A DNA stretch of 64,000 nucleotides from positions 536,501-600,500 of the forward strand of contig JADJJL010000003.1 of NCBI GenBank assembly GCA_016710265.1. Reading direction: 5' to 3'. The DNA is from Saprospiraceae bacterium (GTDB lineage: Bacteria; Bacteroidota; Bacteroidia; Chitinophagales; Saprospiraceae). The notes under the pieces were generated by a model. The model did not search any database. It saw only the letters and a list, made by a program, of their open reading frames with translations, and had not been told where the DNA came from. Shown piece by piece: positions 25,185-35,536 of this stretch (positions are counted from its first letter, which is position 1; the number at the start of each line of letters is the position of its first letter). The translations under genes and the position numbers were made by a program.

Positions 25185-28100
25185 CTACCTAATCAGTGTG
25201 ACATCTCCGTAGAGCATTCGCAATTCTCCATCCACAAATCGCACATGGGCCACATAGACAAACACTGCAGGATTTAGATCCTGTCCTCGGAAACTGCCAT
25301 CCCAGCCATGAGTCGCGTCGTTGGGAGGTAGGTTGTAATCTTCATAAACGAGCTCTCCCCAGCGATCGTAGATTTGAAGTTTGTCGATATTGATGAGGGT
25401 GGGTCTGCCAAATATGGTAAAATGGTCGTTGACCTGATCACCATTGGGGCTAAATACATTGGGTGCCCAAACGTCTTTGGTAAAAGTAAGTCTTATTTGA
25501 TAGAACGCTTCTGCCGAACAACCATTTTGATCCGTGATCACCAATCGGATGGTTTGATCTTCAGTAGGCGATAAAACCACTGAAGCACAAGTATCGCAAG
25601 AAAGCTCTAAAGCAGGCGACCAATCAAACCTAGGGCCTATTGCATTGGTCCATGCATTTAATTTGATAGTTGAGCCATACTCCAAAGTCGTATCGATGAT
25701 ATTGGCAGAAATCAAAGGATCCGGCAATTGACTGACCAGGATTTCTTTTTGGATCGTGCAACCGTTGGCATCAGTGACTTCAACTTGATATTTGCCACTG
25801 AGAAGATTGCTGATTTTAGAATTAGTTTCACCGGTATCCCAAACTAAGGCGTAAGACATAACTCCTCCCGAAACGCTGGCTTCTGCAGATCCTCCATGAT
25901 TTTCTCCGCAACCCGCAGGAGTAGAATTGGTATTCAAAATTAAAGCTGGAGGTTCATTGAGTAACACTGAATCTTCCGCAGGGCAAAGATTTTTATCCAA
26001 GACAAATACTTTAACCCAACCATTTCCCAAGTCTGACAAAGAATCTAAACCGACACCTTTAGACCAAGTATAAGTGTATCCGGGCGTACCACCTTGTACC
26101 TGTACTTTAACTGTGCCATCTTTAGATCCATTACAACTGACAGAATATCCATTGTAATCGGAAGTGATTTGTAAATCTGACAATACTGGAGTTGGTTGGG
26201 TAATAAAGATTGAATCGAAAGCAGCACAGCCAAATGGATCGCTGACTCGGACCAAATACATCCCAGTATCCAATTTAGTCAAACCCGAAGTTTTTTCAGG
26301 CCTTCCATTCCAATCATAAAACCAAGAAGTGGCATCTCCGATTCCTTCTGCTTGAATAGATGCGCTGGCGTCTCCAAAACAAAGGATGGTATCGACTTGT
26401 CGAAGATCCGCATCCACTCGGTAAATTTCGATGTACACCGTATCAAAATAGACACAATCCTGGAATTTAAAAATTTGAAGAAACAAAGTATCATGTACAG
26501 TACTTCCAGGTAGAATTTGACCCGGAAAGCGATAATTACTATACGATTGATCAATTACATTCAATCGATCCGGATGTAACCATTGGTATTGATAATTTGC
26601 GACAGAATCAAAACCGACCCTCAAATTTTGGTCGTAACAAATTCTGTGTTTTTGACTTTCTCCCAAAATGGTAGCAGGCTCTAACAACAAAGTATCGGAA
26701 GTACACAAACAAGGATTGTCCATTGGATGGATGAGTGCGATCATTCTGCAGGAATGCAATCCGGGTACATTTCTGGTCCATTCGTGCCACACTTTAGACA
26801 AGCCTTCCATCTTAAGTCCGCTCACCACATCAGTGACAGATAAGATATCTGTAGAATCCAAAATTCCATTGCCATTGACATCGTAATAAAAACGAATTTG
26901 GTAGTCAATTTTTCCGGTGAAGGGTGATTTGTTTTCCAACAAGTATTTCACATGCAATTGCTCTACACCCAATGGTAATATGCGACTGCTTAATTCTGAT
27001 TCTTCGATGGTGATTCGTGGACTAAGTTCGATGTCATCAAATTGCCAATCCTGAACTTGAAGAAGTTGCGAGCAAACACCACCCGCCACTCCATCACAAT
27101 CCACGGTTTGTTCTGAATTCAGTAAAAATTGAAAATCGGTGGTTTTACATTGTTCAATACAGGTTCTTTCAAGTTCCAATTCAAACACTGCGGAATCACC
27201 CAAAGGAATTGGTCCCAGCAGAGGGATTTCAACTGACTCCAGACCATCCAAAAAATAGAACCTTGATGCTGCACCATCTACATGCTGAAGTGCATTCAAC
27301 GAACCCGGAATGAAACTCAATTCTTTGGCATAAATAAAATATAATTTTTGTTTGAGATTGTTTGCTGTCGTATTTTTAGAATAAAGTGCGCACCTTGCTT
27401 TAAAAATTTTACCGCAAGCACTGTCGGCTGAAAAACTCAAATGTATGTCGTAGAGATCTTGTTGATTTTGTGTGTTTCGATTAAATTTAAATGGATCCGA
27501 ACTCACAATTTGTGAACGCTGCATTTGATTGCAAACATTGGATGACAACATGTAAAATGAAACAGCCTGACCATCTTCTAAATCACAATTGCCATCAAAA
27601 TTAAAATGAATGGTAAAATAATTTTCATCGATGCGGTAGAATCCAGGTATTCCAGTTGGAAAAAGTGCTGCGTTTAATTCCCAAAAATAATCACCTGCTT
27701 GTCCTGAAAATTGTGGGACTGGCAACAATTTAAAACTGTCTTTTGGATATTCCAGCCACGCCTCTTTTAATTGTAAACCAACAGGCGCATTAAAATGGAA
27801 ACGGTTGTTAAAACTATGACCTAGACCAGAGTTGTACGCCAGAACGCTGTATAAAAAACTATCGCAGGGTTGGAACAAAGAGTCTGTGGGTTGGGAAAGT
27901 AATTCCAATCGCAATGAAGATTCTTCCGGTTCATAATACAATACCTGTCGGTGGATGTATTGACCGCAGGTCCCTGTGATGGAATCATAATTTGTGGGAT
28001 AGGATTCGCATGAATTTCCGGAAAGTATGACGATGGAATCTTTTAGGCAATGGTTAAATTTTGTAAACAATTCGAATCTTCTGTTACCGTAAAGACTGTC

Positions 28101-31100
28101 CAATTTAAATAAAATTTTACCGGGTGACCAAATTTGCGGTAAATGTGAAATTCTATTTCCGGAAGAATCGTATTCAATTAAACTATCGATTATAATTTGC
28201 TCGGAAATATTTTCCAACAACATCCAAAGATGACGATAGGTAAAATATCTTTCGGGTGTGGCCGCTTTGTTTTTTGAACTTAAATCAAATGCCCAGGAAA
28301 TGATGGTGTCTTTTAATATTTGTCTTCGGGTTTGACTAAAATTAGCGTCCACTCCTGCAGTGTTTAAAGCGTATTTGGCAAGGTGAAATAAATCTTGATG
28401 CATGTTTGCATCTGGCAAATGTCGGAGGTATTTAAATTTTTTATATACGCGGATGGTATCGCTGAGCGACACATAGCAATCAGGTTTTACCTCAAAGTAA
28501 AATGAATGTTGTAGTAGTTCGAAATCTTCGTCTGCATTAAAATTGCTAAATTCTAAAATGGTGTATCCAGCGCTGTCTCTAACCAGTGGTTGGATATAGC
28601 TGGTATCATATCGTAAAGTAGCGGGCGGATTGTTTCTTTTAATTCGCACATAGTTGGGATTGTTGGCTTGATATTGGAAAAAAGGAGGAATCACTACTTT
28701 CAATTCTTCAATCAAATAGGAAGCTCTAAATTCATTGGGAAAAGGATCCGGATTTTCTACATAACTTCCAATTGCATCCAGGGAAGTTTCTATTCTAAAA
28801 TTTCCACAAACTGAAAGATAGCTTGATACTTTAGTTAGATCAGGCGCATTAAAATAATCTTGTCTCAGTGAAGTACCACCGACTGATGGTTTACCGGAGA
28901 AAATATTGAGGGTTGCAGTTTTCCGATTGTTTAGTGTACATCCGTCCTGGTTGTAAGATAAATCTGCATTCAAAATCGTTTTTACCCATTGACTTAATTC
29001 AGAGGGAGCAATGGCCGCTTTGAATACTAAGACCATTGAGTCGCGGGTGCTGAGACTTCCATTGAGACAAGTTCCAAAGAGCGCACTAATATTTATTTCT
29101 CTGAGAAAATGTCTGTAAAATACATTGGTGTTTAAACTATAAAATTCTGGTCCAAGCGGATTGCGACAGGTGGACCATCGATTGGTTTCTCCATCAAAAT
29201 ATTTGAGCGTATCACCCAACCAGACAATATCCCGAATGGTGTCTACTTGATTGGCTGCATTGTAATACAATCTTGGAGAGTACGCCAAGCGAAAAAACAC
29301 ATTGGAAAAATTGGCGTTGCACAAAACTTTCATCGGAATAGAAACCAAAAAGGTGTCGTAGGTAAAAAAGTAATTGTGTGCAATGGAATCTGCCGGAGGA
29401 TTGACCTTGACAAGTTGACTGGAATCTTTATGACCGACGGTTAATCTTTCAAAAAGTATATTTTCGATGACAAATTTTCCAGGAGAGTTTTGGCCACCTC
29501 CTGCAGGATTGCAAATGGGTGCGAAAGCTGGAGAGTTACCGCAAAAGAGTGGAATTTTTTGATAACATTGATCTCCACAAAAATAATCTGCTTCTATTCT
29601 TACGCTGTACCTGGGCCCACCAGTTCCTACACAGAAAGTACAAGCTGTATTTACACCACCGGAACCCGATGATGGATCACAACTATATTTAAGTGGAAAA
29701 ACCACGGAGCAATTCACCGTATCGGTACTAAAAGTAATCACATTTCCACTCCTTCGATAATTGACCGGCTGACCATTCACCAAAATCACAGCACCTCCGG
29801 GTAGAGTAGCTACCGGTGGCAGAATAATTCGAATGGCCATGCTATCTTTATCGCAATGTGTCAAAAAACTCCTTTCATTTTTATAAAGATAAAACTGCAT
29901 GGTGTCGGTTTCCTGATCTAGGTATATACCTTTAAAACCAACGCTACTGATGGAGGATCTACCCCATTGATAAACATGGCTAGAAATGTAATTGTCCAGG
30001 CTTCCGGCAACTCTACAATAATTGAAAAATTCACCTTTGACTCTTAAAATTCTGGTATCAAACACCACACCATCGCATACCAAATTTAAACAGGATGGAT
30101 CCAGGATGTAGCGAATGCTTAGTTTTATAGTGTCTTTGGCACCGAGGTCATCAAAAAAACCATCCATGTCCAAATCGCTAAGGCCACCTACTCCGTCAGG
30201 GTCAGCGCTTAACCTTCTAAAGTCCAGTCCATAACCACTGAAACCATTGGTGGTGATGGGAATCAACCTTCCATTCAATCTGACTTCTGTTATTCTGAGA
30301 CAATTGTCGCGGGTTGGATCGCTATATTGGTTGCCTTGGATGACTGCCCAACCAAGATTTAAATATAAATCGTAAAGACTATTTCCCAAATTGAAATTGC
30401 CATTGTTGCTCGCATTGAAAAAACGCAAGTTGACAAAACCGTTTTTACAGGGTGAGGCAGTCATTTGACTGTCTTGTAAAACTGCCAATTTTGGAGTACC
30501 GACAATGGCTAAAAGTTTGACATTTTCATCCAAAGAAAATTCACAAACATTCGATCCACAAGGCAACAATAATTTATGTGAAATTCTGAAATCTGTTTCG
30601 CAGGCATTGAGATTGATTTCCTGATCAACTTCGATGGATTCACCTCTTTCGAAATATTCATTTAGATTTCCGATGGATGTAAAATCAATTTGATTAAAAC
30701 TCAAACTATCCCCATTGGCGCTGAGTTTACCAATATTTGTATTGATGATGGACATTTTGTCATCACCTAAAATATACAATGAAAAACTATCTAAAGCCAA
30801 TTGGCCGATGTTGACGATGCTGTATTTTTTTCTAAAAGTTCCGGTGGGTTCGTCGTAGTAAATGCCCAGGTTGATAATGGACAATCGAGGGCTAAAAATA
30901 TTGGCAGATTTTATTCCAGAGGAGAAGCTGTTGTTACCCCAATTTAACTTGGCTTCAATGCTATCATTGTGATTTTGTGCGTTGCAACCATGATCCATCC
31001 AAAAATTAAAAGAAATGGATTCACATATATCGAGAAAATCCAAACTAAAAATGGGCCCTAATGCGTGATTTAAATCCTGGGGATTGATTTGTCCAACTGA

Positions 31101-31316
31101 AAGGCTGCCTGGTCTATAGATGAGGTGTGCGTGAGATAGAAGTTGGATAGAAGCCTGACGGATGGCTTGATTGCCTTCATTGATGACCCGTACTTCTACT
31201 GGTAGTCCTTTGCAGGGATCCACACCTTGAGGACTTCGTAACTCAATAAAAACTTGAGAATGGGCCAGAAAGCAGGCCAAAAAGGAATAAGTAGCGAGGA
31301 TAAACCTTTTGATCAT
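25185..31316 (-). CDS. Giant secreted SprB-repeat protein with type B (CHU_C) T9SS sorting domain
   Basis: 2043 residues. The signal peptide (MIKRFILATYSFLACFLAHS) is followed by a very long region of beta-rich, DUF11/CARDB-like domains starting with LRSPQGVDPCKGLPVEVRV. Calcium-loop-like segments are DVNGNGILDSTD and SDLDMDGFFDDLG. Near the end (about residues 1680-1900) are three SprB-type repeats, each with a C..G..dG...v.v.GG...Y...W pattern (VQVQGGTPGYTYTWSKG is the clearest). The C-terminal ~90 residues are the gliding-motility-associated type B sorting domain (APNVFSPNGDQVNDHF, IYDRWGELVYE, GWDGSFRGQ, GVFVY-like NPAVFVY). It is exported by T9SS and probably displayed as a long fibre used in adhesion or gliding; SprB itself is much longer. 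Monocistronic. Confidence 0.92.
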   Translation of the reverse strand: MIKRFILATYSFLACFLAHSQVFIELRSPQGVDPCKGLPVEVRVINEGNQAIRQASIQLLSHAHLIYRPGSLSVGQINPQDLNHALGPIFSLDFLDICESISFNFWMDHGCNAQNHNDSIEAKLNWGNNSFSSGIKSANIFSPRLSIINLGIYYDEPTGTFRKKYSIVNIGQLALDSFSLYILGDDKMSIINTNIGKLSANGDSLSFNQIDFTSIGNLNEYFERGESIEVDQEINLNACETDFRISHKLLLPCGSNVCEFSLDENVKLLAIVGTPKLAVLQDSQMTASPCKNGFVNLRFFNASNNGNFNLGNSLYDLYLNLGWAVIQGNQYSDPTRDNCLRITEVRLNGRLIPITTNGFSGYGLDFRRLSADPDGVGGLSDLDMDGFFDDLGAKDTIKLSIRYILDPSCLNLVCDGVVFDTRILRVKGEFFNYCRVAGSLDNYISSHVYQWGRSSISSVGFKGIYLDQETDTMQFYLYKNERSFLTHCDKDSMAIRIILPPVATLPGGAVILVNGQPVNYRRSGNVITFSTDTVNCSVVFPLKYSCDPSSGSGGVNTACTFCVGTGGPRYSVRIEADYFCGDQCYQKIPLFCGNSPAFAPICNPAGGGQNSPGKFVIENILFERLTVGHKDSSQLVKVNPPADSIAHNYFFTYDTFLVSIPMKVLCNANFSNVFFRLAYSPRLYYNAANQVDTIRDIVWLGDTLKYFDGETNRWSTCRNPLGPEFYSLNTNVFYRHFLREINISALFGTCLNGSLSTRDSMVLVFKAAIAPSELSQWVKTILNADLSYNQDGCTLNNRKTATLNIFSGKPSVGGTSLRQDYFNAPDLTKVSSYLSVCGNFRIETSLDAIGSYVENPDPFPNEFRASYLIEELKVVIPPFFQYQANNPNYVRIKRNNPPATLRYDTSYIQPLVRDSAGYTILEFSNFNADEDFELLQHSFYFEVKPDCYVSLSDTIRVYKKFKYLRHLPDANMHQDLFHLAKYALNTAGVDANFSQTRRQILKDTIISWAFDLSSKNKAATPERYFTYRHLWMLLENISEQIIIDSLIEYDSSGNRISHLPQIWSPGKILFKLDSLYGNRRFELFTKFNHCLKDSIVILSGNSCESYPTNYDSITGTCGQYIHRQVLYYEPEESSLRLELLSQPTDSLFQPCDSFLYSVLAYNSGLGHSFNNRFHFNAPVGLQLKEAWLEYPKDSFKLLPVPQFSGQAGDYFWELNAALFPTGIPGFYRIDENYFTIHFNFDGNCDLEDGQAVSFYMLSSNVCNQMQRSQIVSSDPFKFNRNTQNQQDLYDIHLSFSADSACGKIFKARCALYSKNTTANNLKQKLYFIYAKELSFIPGSLNALQHVDGAASRFYFLDGLESVEIPLLGPIPLGDSAVFELELERTCIEQCKTTDFQFLLNSEQTVDCDGVAGGVCSQLLQVQDWQFDDIELSPRITIEESELSSRILPLGVEQLHVKYLLENKSPFTGKIDYQIRFYYDVNGNGILDSTDILSVTDVVSGLKMEGLSKVWHEWTRNVPGLHSCRMIALIHPMDNPCLCTSDTLLLEPATILGESQKHRICYDQNLRVGFDSVANYQYQWLHPDRLNVIDQSYSNYRFPGQILPGSTVHDTLFLQIFKFQDCVYFDTVYIEIYRVDADLRQVDTILCFGDASASIQAEGIGDATSWFYDWNGRPEKTSGLTKLDTGMYLVRVSDPFGCAAFDSIFITQPTPVLSDLQITSDYNGYSVSCNGSKDGTVKVQVQGGTPGYTYTWSKGVGLDSLSDLGNGWVKVFVLDKNLCPAEDSVLLNEPPALILNTNSTPAGCGENHGGSAEASVSGGVMSYALVWDTGETNSKISNLLSGKYQVEVTDANGCTIQKEILVSQLPDPLISANIIDTTLEYGSTIKLNAWTNAIGPRFDWSPALELSCDTCASVVLSPTEDQTIRLVITDQNGCSAEAFYQIRLTFTKDVWAPNVFSPNGDQVNDHFTIFGRPTLINIDKLQIYDRWGELVYEDYNLPPNDATHGWDGSFRGQDLNPAVFVYVAHVRFVDGELRMLYGDVTLIR

Positions 31317-31417
31317 GAGGGCTAAAGATACATCTTAATTAATAGACAAAAGTTAAAGGAGCTGGGATGTACTTTATTTTATGGGTCTTTTTAAAAAAAA
31401 TTTGCAGTTTGTTATTT

Positions 31418-31461
31418 AAAAAAAAGCCCGGTTCCTTTCTTTAAAAAGGAACCAGGCTTTT
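31418..31461 (-). terminator. Rho-independent terminator downstream of the DoxX-like gene
   Basis: A strong hairpin: gcccggttccttt (31426-31438) pairs with aaaggaaccaggc (31446-31458), with one mismatch. On the minus strand it is followed by eight T. The T-run on the plus side is shorter. It separates the DoxX-like gene from the giant-protein gene. Confidence 0.88.
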
Positions 31462-31485
31462 AAAAAGTGATGGTTTGTGTTTGAT

Positions 31486-31854
31486 TTATTTTCCCAAGAG
31501 TCGATTACCTATTTCTGGAAAACGCAAATTTCCAATTAACACAGCAGCAATAGCAATGGCAAGATTTAAATAAATGGGGTATCCTAGTTGTAAATGGGCT
31601 ATGACGGTTGCGCCCAGATAAGCCATCATCAAGAGTAATCCAATCACTCCGGTTCGAGGAATGATAAAAAGGATGACAGCCGATATTTCAACAATACCTG
31701 CAAGTAATAGATGAGATTGATTGAGTTTCATGGATTCAAAACCTTTTACGGCTTCTTCAGCTCCAGTAAGTTTGCCAAATGCGCTGAAAGTTAGGAAAGC
31801 AGCCAAAAGTCCCGTTAAGACCCATCCAATAGTTGTTTTTGTTTGTGGATTCAT
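31486..31854 (-). CDS. DoxX-like membrane protein
   Basis: 122 residues with four hydrophobic helices: ~8-27 (WVLTGLLAAFLTFSAFG), ~48-68, ~72-90 and ~95-112. The arrangement, with the FSAFGKLTG and PRTG loop features, fits the DoxX-like family (quinone/thiol-linked inner-membrane proteins of poorly defined role). Monocistronic with its own terminator. Confidence 0.8.
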   Translation of the reverse strand: MNPQTKTTIGWVLTGLLAAFLTFSAFGKLTGAEEAVKGFESMKLNQSHLLLAGIVEISAVILFIIPRTGVIGLLLMMAYLGATVIAHLQLGYPIYLNLAIAIAAVLIGNLRFPEIGNRLLGK

Positions 31855-32279
31855 AAGTTTGATTTTATGGTCAAAGGTATTCTTTTTTAGTAATTTGAAT
31901 TTTTTCTTTTGGATGAATGGAAATTTTTAATTTTTAGAATTTTGGAGACAAGTATTTTTTTTGATAAAGAGAATTGGGATTTGAAAAATTTTTGAAAATG
32001 GGGATGAATGCTATTTTAAAATAAATTCTTATTAATGGTCATCCAATTTTGTTCCAAAAATTACGTTGATGATTGGCTGCACGAAGATTAAAATAAGGTG
32101 CTATATTTTTGGATTTTCAAAACAAGGCCATTAAGGATTTATAATAGTTTGTTTTGGCTGGTTTTGTAGCAAATCCTAATAAAATGTAAAAATAGTTTCA
32201 GCCCTTAAGCACATTTCTTCTTATATTTGAACTAAAATCAAACAATGTATATTAATCAGGGTGTAACGCAACTTTAAAT
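31855..32279. promoter_or_regulatory. Gene-free stretch; candidate promoter of the desaturase gene
   Basis: No gene in 425 bp. TATATTTG at 32222-32229 matches the Bacteroidota -7 element TAnnTTTG and lies 50 bp before the desaturase start; the -33 region has only a partial TTT. The rest is AT-rich with no repeats noted. Confidence 0.4.
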
Positions 32280-33401
32280 ATGAGAAACTCAAGTATCCGC
32301 TTTAACGACCCAAATAAAGATAAAACGTTGTTTTTTACCACTTTACGTAAAGCGGTAGATGATTATTTTAAGGAACAAAAGCTCTCCAAGCATTATGATG
32401 GGTACATGATTCTAAAAACCGTCGTACTCTTTGCGGCATACTTTCTTCCTTTTTTGACCATTTTGATTTTTAACCCACCCCTTTGGTTAAATTTAGTATT
32501 GTGGATGGTCATGGGATTTGCCATGTCCGGCATTGGTATGAGTGTCATGCACGATGCCAACCATGGAGCTTACTCCAACAATCCAAAGGTCAATCAGTGG
32601 TTAGGGTATTCTATAAATTTGTTGGGAGGTTCTGTGGCCAACTGGAAAATGCAGCATAATCTCTTGCACCACACATTTACCAATATTACCTATGTGGACG
32701 ATGATATTGCGGATAAGTTAATCATCAAGCTTTCGCCGCATACAGAAGTTAAATGGTATCATAAGTTTCAATTTATTTATGCCTTTGGTTTTTATGCCAT
32801 CGTGACACTTTATTGGGCCACCCTCAAAGATTTTTTCCAATTCCGGAGATACATCAAAGATGGAGTCAATAAAAATTCCAAAAGTGAAAATACTAAAATA
32901 ATGCTTTCTATTGTGTTTGGAAAAATACTTTATTTCGCAATATTTATATTTGTGCCCATATTTGTATTTTCAATCCCAGTAATGCATGTTTTACTTGGGT
33001 TTTTGTTGATGCATTTTTTGGCAGGGGTTATTTTGACAGTTATTTTTCAATTGGCACACACTGTAGAGGGAACCAGCCACCCAATGCCCAACGATAACAA
33101 TGAGATTGAGACCAACTGGGCCATTCATCAATTAAATACCACTGTTAATTTCGCAACCAGTAATAAATTTCTTACCTGGTATTTGGGTGGATTGAATTTT
33201 CAAGTGGAGCATCATTTATTTCCCAATGTTTGTCATATCCATTATCCGGCAATTTCTAAAATTGTGAAACCTATTTGCCAACAATTCGATGTGCCTTATT
33301 TGGAAAACCAGGGATTTTTTGAAGCCATCGGCTCACACATTCGCACTTTAAACAGGTTTTCTCAGGTTCGGGTTCCGGATTTAAATGAAGCGATTAATTA
33401 G
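32280..33401 (+). CDS. Membrane fatty acid desaturase (acyl-lipid/acyl-CoA, front-end type)
   Basis: A 373-residue integral membrane di-iron enzyme that inserts double bonds into acyl chains, probably adjusting membrane fluidity. The three histidine boxes are HDANHGAY, HNLLHHTFTN and QVEHHLFPNVCHIHY. The Q in the third box is typical of the front-end/linoleoyl desaturase group. Hydrophobic pairs at residues ~45-90 and ~210-250 form the membrane segments. No N-terminal cytochrome b5 domain. Single gene. Confidence 0.92.
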   Translation: MRNSSIRFNDPNKDKTLFFTTLRKAVDDYFKEQKLSKHYDGYMILKTVVLFAAYFLPFLTILIFNPPLWLNLVLWMVMGFAMSGIGMSVMHDANHGAYSNNPKVNQWLGYSINLLGGSVANWKMQHNLLHHTFTNITYVDDDIADKLIIKLSPHTEVKWYHKFQFIYAFGFYAIVTLYWATLKDFFQFRRYIKDGVNKNSKSENTKIMLSIVFGKILYFAIFIFVPIFVFSIPVMHVLLGFLLMHFLAGVILTVIFQLAHTVEGTSHPMPNDNNEIETNWAIHQLNTTVNFATSNKFLTWYLGGLNFQVEHHLFPNVCHIHYPAISKIVKPICQQFDVPYLENQGFFEAIGSHIRTLNRFSQVRVPDLNEAIN

Positions 33402-33447
33402 GATTATTGTTTCTTGCTTCAATCACCGATCAGTTTTTATTTTGAAT

Positions 33448-34938
33448 CTAAAATTTTACCAGTTTCTGAACAACATTGTTTTGTCGAACATAGTAAATTC
33501 CCGAACTGAAGTTAGACATTTGGATGCTCTCTCCTGAATTAAATTCTATCATTTTATTCCCCTCTGAATTAAATAGTTCAAATTGAAGCTTGGATTGCTC
33601 TGCTTTAATCATAAAATAATTCTCTACCGGATTAGGAACAATCGTCCATGTAATTATTTCTGTAAGGGCAGAGTGCTCATCTGAAGTCATTTCAAATTCT
33701 ATGGCTCCAATCGATCTGGCAGTGGTTGAAAATGGCTTGCCATTGAAGTCAAACATTGGTTCAATTTGTGGTTTGCCTTTATAAATGGCGGGACTTGATG
33801 AAAACATTTTAAAATTATTCATAGACATATTCTCAAACATAGCTGTTGCTGAACCATAAAGAAGTGGGTTTTGATCCTTGATGGCATCGAGTTGTGGTGT
33901 ATCCCAATAGGGTCCATTAAAAATAACGGTATTGAAGCTATAATAAATATTATGACTAAAAGAAGCTGCAATTCGGGTTTGTGTGCTTCCATTGAAGTAT
34001 GCTGATGTACCGAAGGAGAAAATATTGTTTTCTATAATATTATCTGATAACGAAGGATATAGAACACTGGTATTTAAAAATCTCAGTGTGGCTTGACCGC
34101 AATTGTGAAAAGTGTTGTTGATGATTTTGCAATCTCTTGCAGAAGAGAGCGCAATTCCTCTGTATCCACCTACCACAATGTTGGAATAAAAATAAATATT
34201 CTTAACTTCAAATTGGTCTTCTGGACAATAAAACTGAGGGCTGGTATCGCCTCCCAATTCAAATGCAACCCAAGGGGAGAAGGAGGCATTGGAAAATAAA
34301 TTTTGCTCCAAGGTAATATTTCGTCCACCACCTTTGATATGACCTCCAGTTAAACAATTTTCAATCCGATTTCCACGAATGATTCCATTGCGGCAAGTAT
34401 TGAAATCCATAGCGCTACAGACCCGAATATCTTTAAATACATTTCTAGTCACTTCAAAACTGTCCACACCTGCAAACTTGAATGCAACGATGGCCTTTGC
34501 ATCCAGTGTATTTGAAAATTCACATTGATCAACTTGGATATATTTAGATTGGGTATTGCAACTTCCTCCATTGTCTACACTGAACAAACGTCCCGGATGA
34601 TTGGTGTTTCCGCGAAAAGTCAAATTTTGAAATCTCAAATAGGAGCAACTCACAAACTGCCAGCCTCCTGAAATGTCAATTAAGTCATTTTTGTATTTTG
34701 TGAATATGATCCATTGATGAGCAGTTCCATTTAAATTTTGGATCAGTTGGTATCCAGCATATGAGCCTGCATGCAGATAAACCGTATCTCCCGGATAAAT
34801 GGCTTTGGCATTTACAGCGGCCTGCACATTTGCAAATGCTTGTCCAGGGCCGAGGTGAACCTGGCTATTCAGGAAGATACTATTGGTCAATAAATTAATG
34901 AGCAAGAATATAATAAGGATGTTATTTTTAAGGCACAT
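33448..34938 (-). CDS. Secreted parallel beta-helix protein with type A T9SS sorting domain
   Basis: 496 residues. A signal peptide of ~25 residues ends FLNSQ. Repeated ~22-residue turns (NLTFRGN, VTRNVFKDI, GNRIEN, EQNLFSN, INNTFHNCG, IENNIFSF) form a right-handed beta-helix like pectate lyases and DUF1565-type proteins. The C-terminal ~75 residues are a sorting domain (IVPNPVENYFMIK to QKLVKF). No catalytic residues can be assigned. A polysaccharide-related role is likely by family, but unproven. Confidence 0.88.
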   Translation of the reverse strand: MCLKNNILIIFLLINLLTNSIFLNSQVHLGPGQAFANVQAAVNAKAIYPGDTVYLHAGSYAGYQLIQNLNGTAHQWIIFTKYKNDLIDISGGWQFVSCSYLRFQNLTFRGNTNHPGRLFSVDNGGSCNTQSKYIQVDQCEFSNTLDAKAIVAFKFAGVDSFEVTRNVFKDIRVCSAMDFNTCRNGIIRGNRIENCLTGGHIKGGGRNITLEQNLFSNASFSPWVAFELGGDTSPQFYCPEDQFEVKNIYFYSNIVVGGYRGIALSSARDCKIINNTFHNCGQATLRFLNTSVLYPSLSDNIIENNIFSFGTSAYFNGSTQTRIAASFSHNIYYSFNTVIFNGPYWDTPQLDAIKDQNPLLYGSATAMFENMSMNNFKMFSSSPAIYKGKPQIEPMFDFNGKPFSTTARSIGAIEFEMTSDEHSALTEIITWTIVPNPVENYFMIKAEQSKLQFELFNSEGNKMIEFNSGESIQMSNFSSGIYYVRQNNVVQKLVKF

Positions 34939-35036
34939 TGTGATTGTCTTTTATTGATTTTTTCTAAGTTACTTATAAATCTGATTTAAGATTTGATGAT
35001 GTATTTATTACTCTAATATTATTTTTCTGTTTGATT

Positions 35037-35480
35037 TTATTTGTTAGTATTTTTCTTTTTCTCAATTCCATCCAAACACTCCTTAAGTCTAAATTTTACT
35101 ATTTTTTGAATAAGATTAATTGGCAGGGGTTTATTGATTGGAAATTGGATGGCGCCTTTTGATGTTTTATAATTTTTTAATTCTTCTTTAAAAAACTCGA
35201 TGGGATTTGGGGTAGGGTAGAACCCGATGTGTTCCTTATATGCAGCATAATACACGACATTTTGATGAAGCTTGAAGGTAGGCATGTTATAACTAATTAC
35301 TTCATCGGCTTGGGGTATTATTTTTTTAATGGTTTGATAAAGCGTGAGAAGTATTGCTTGTGTTTCTTCAGGAAAGGAAGCATGGTATTCCTCGATGGAT
35401 TTAAATTTAATAGGACCGTAAGGACTAGCTTTATCAAGTTTAGACTTCATTGAATTATTAATTTTCAAATCAAATTTCAA
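35037..35480 (-). CDS. DUF1801 (YdhG-like) protein
   Basis: 147 residues from ATG 35480; a second ATG ten codons in (35450) gives MKSKLDKASPYGP and is an equally possible start. The core (EEYHASFPEETQAILLTLY, ADEVISYNMPTFKL, YYAAYKEHIGFYP, GAIQFPINKPLP) is the DUF1801 domain, a small SCP2-like fold sometimes called iron-chaperone-like from B. subtilis YdhG/Fra. Function in Bacteroidota is not known. A second DUF1801 protein is at 43.5 kb. Confidence 0.85.
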   Translation of the reverse strand: MKFDLKINNSMKSKLDKASPYGPIKFKSIEEYHASFPEETQAILLTLYQTIKKIIPQADEVISYNMPTFKLHQNVVYYAAYKEHIGFYPTPNPIEFFKEELKNYKTSKGAIQFPINKPLPINLIQKIVKFRLKECLDGIEKKKNTNK

Positions 35481-35536
35481 TATGGACTACAAAATTAGGA
35501 ATTATTCCAATTTTTAGAGTTGAAATCTATTTTAAA

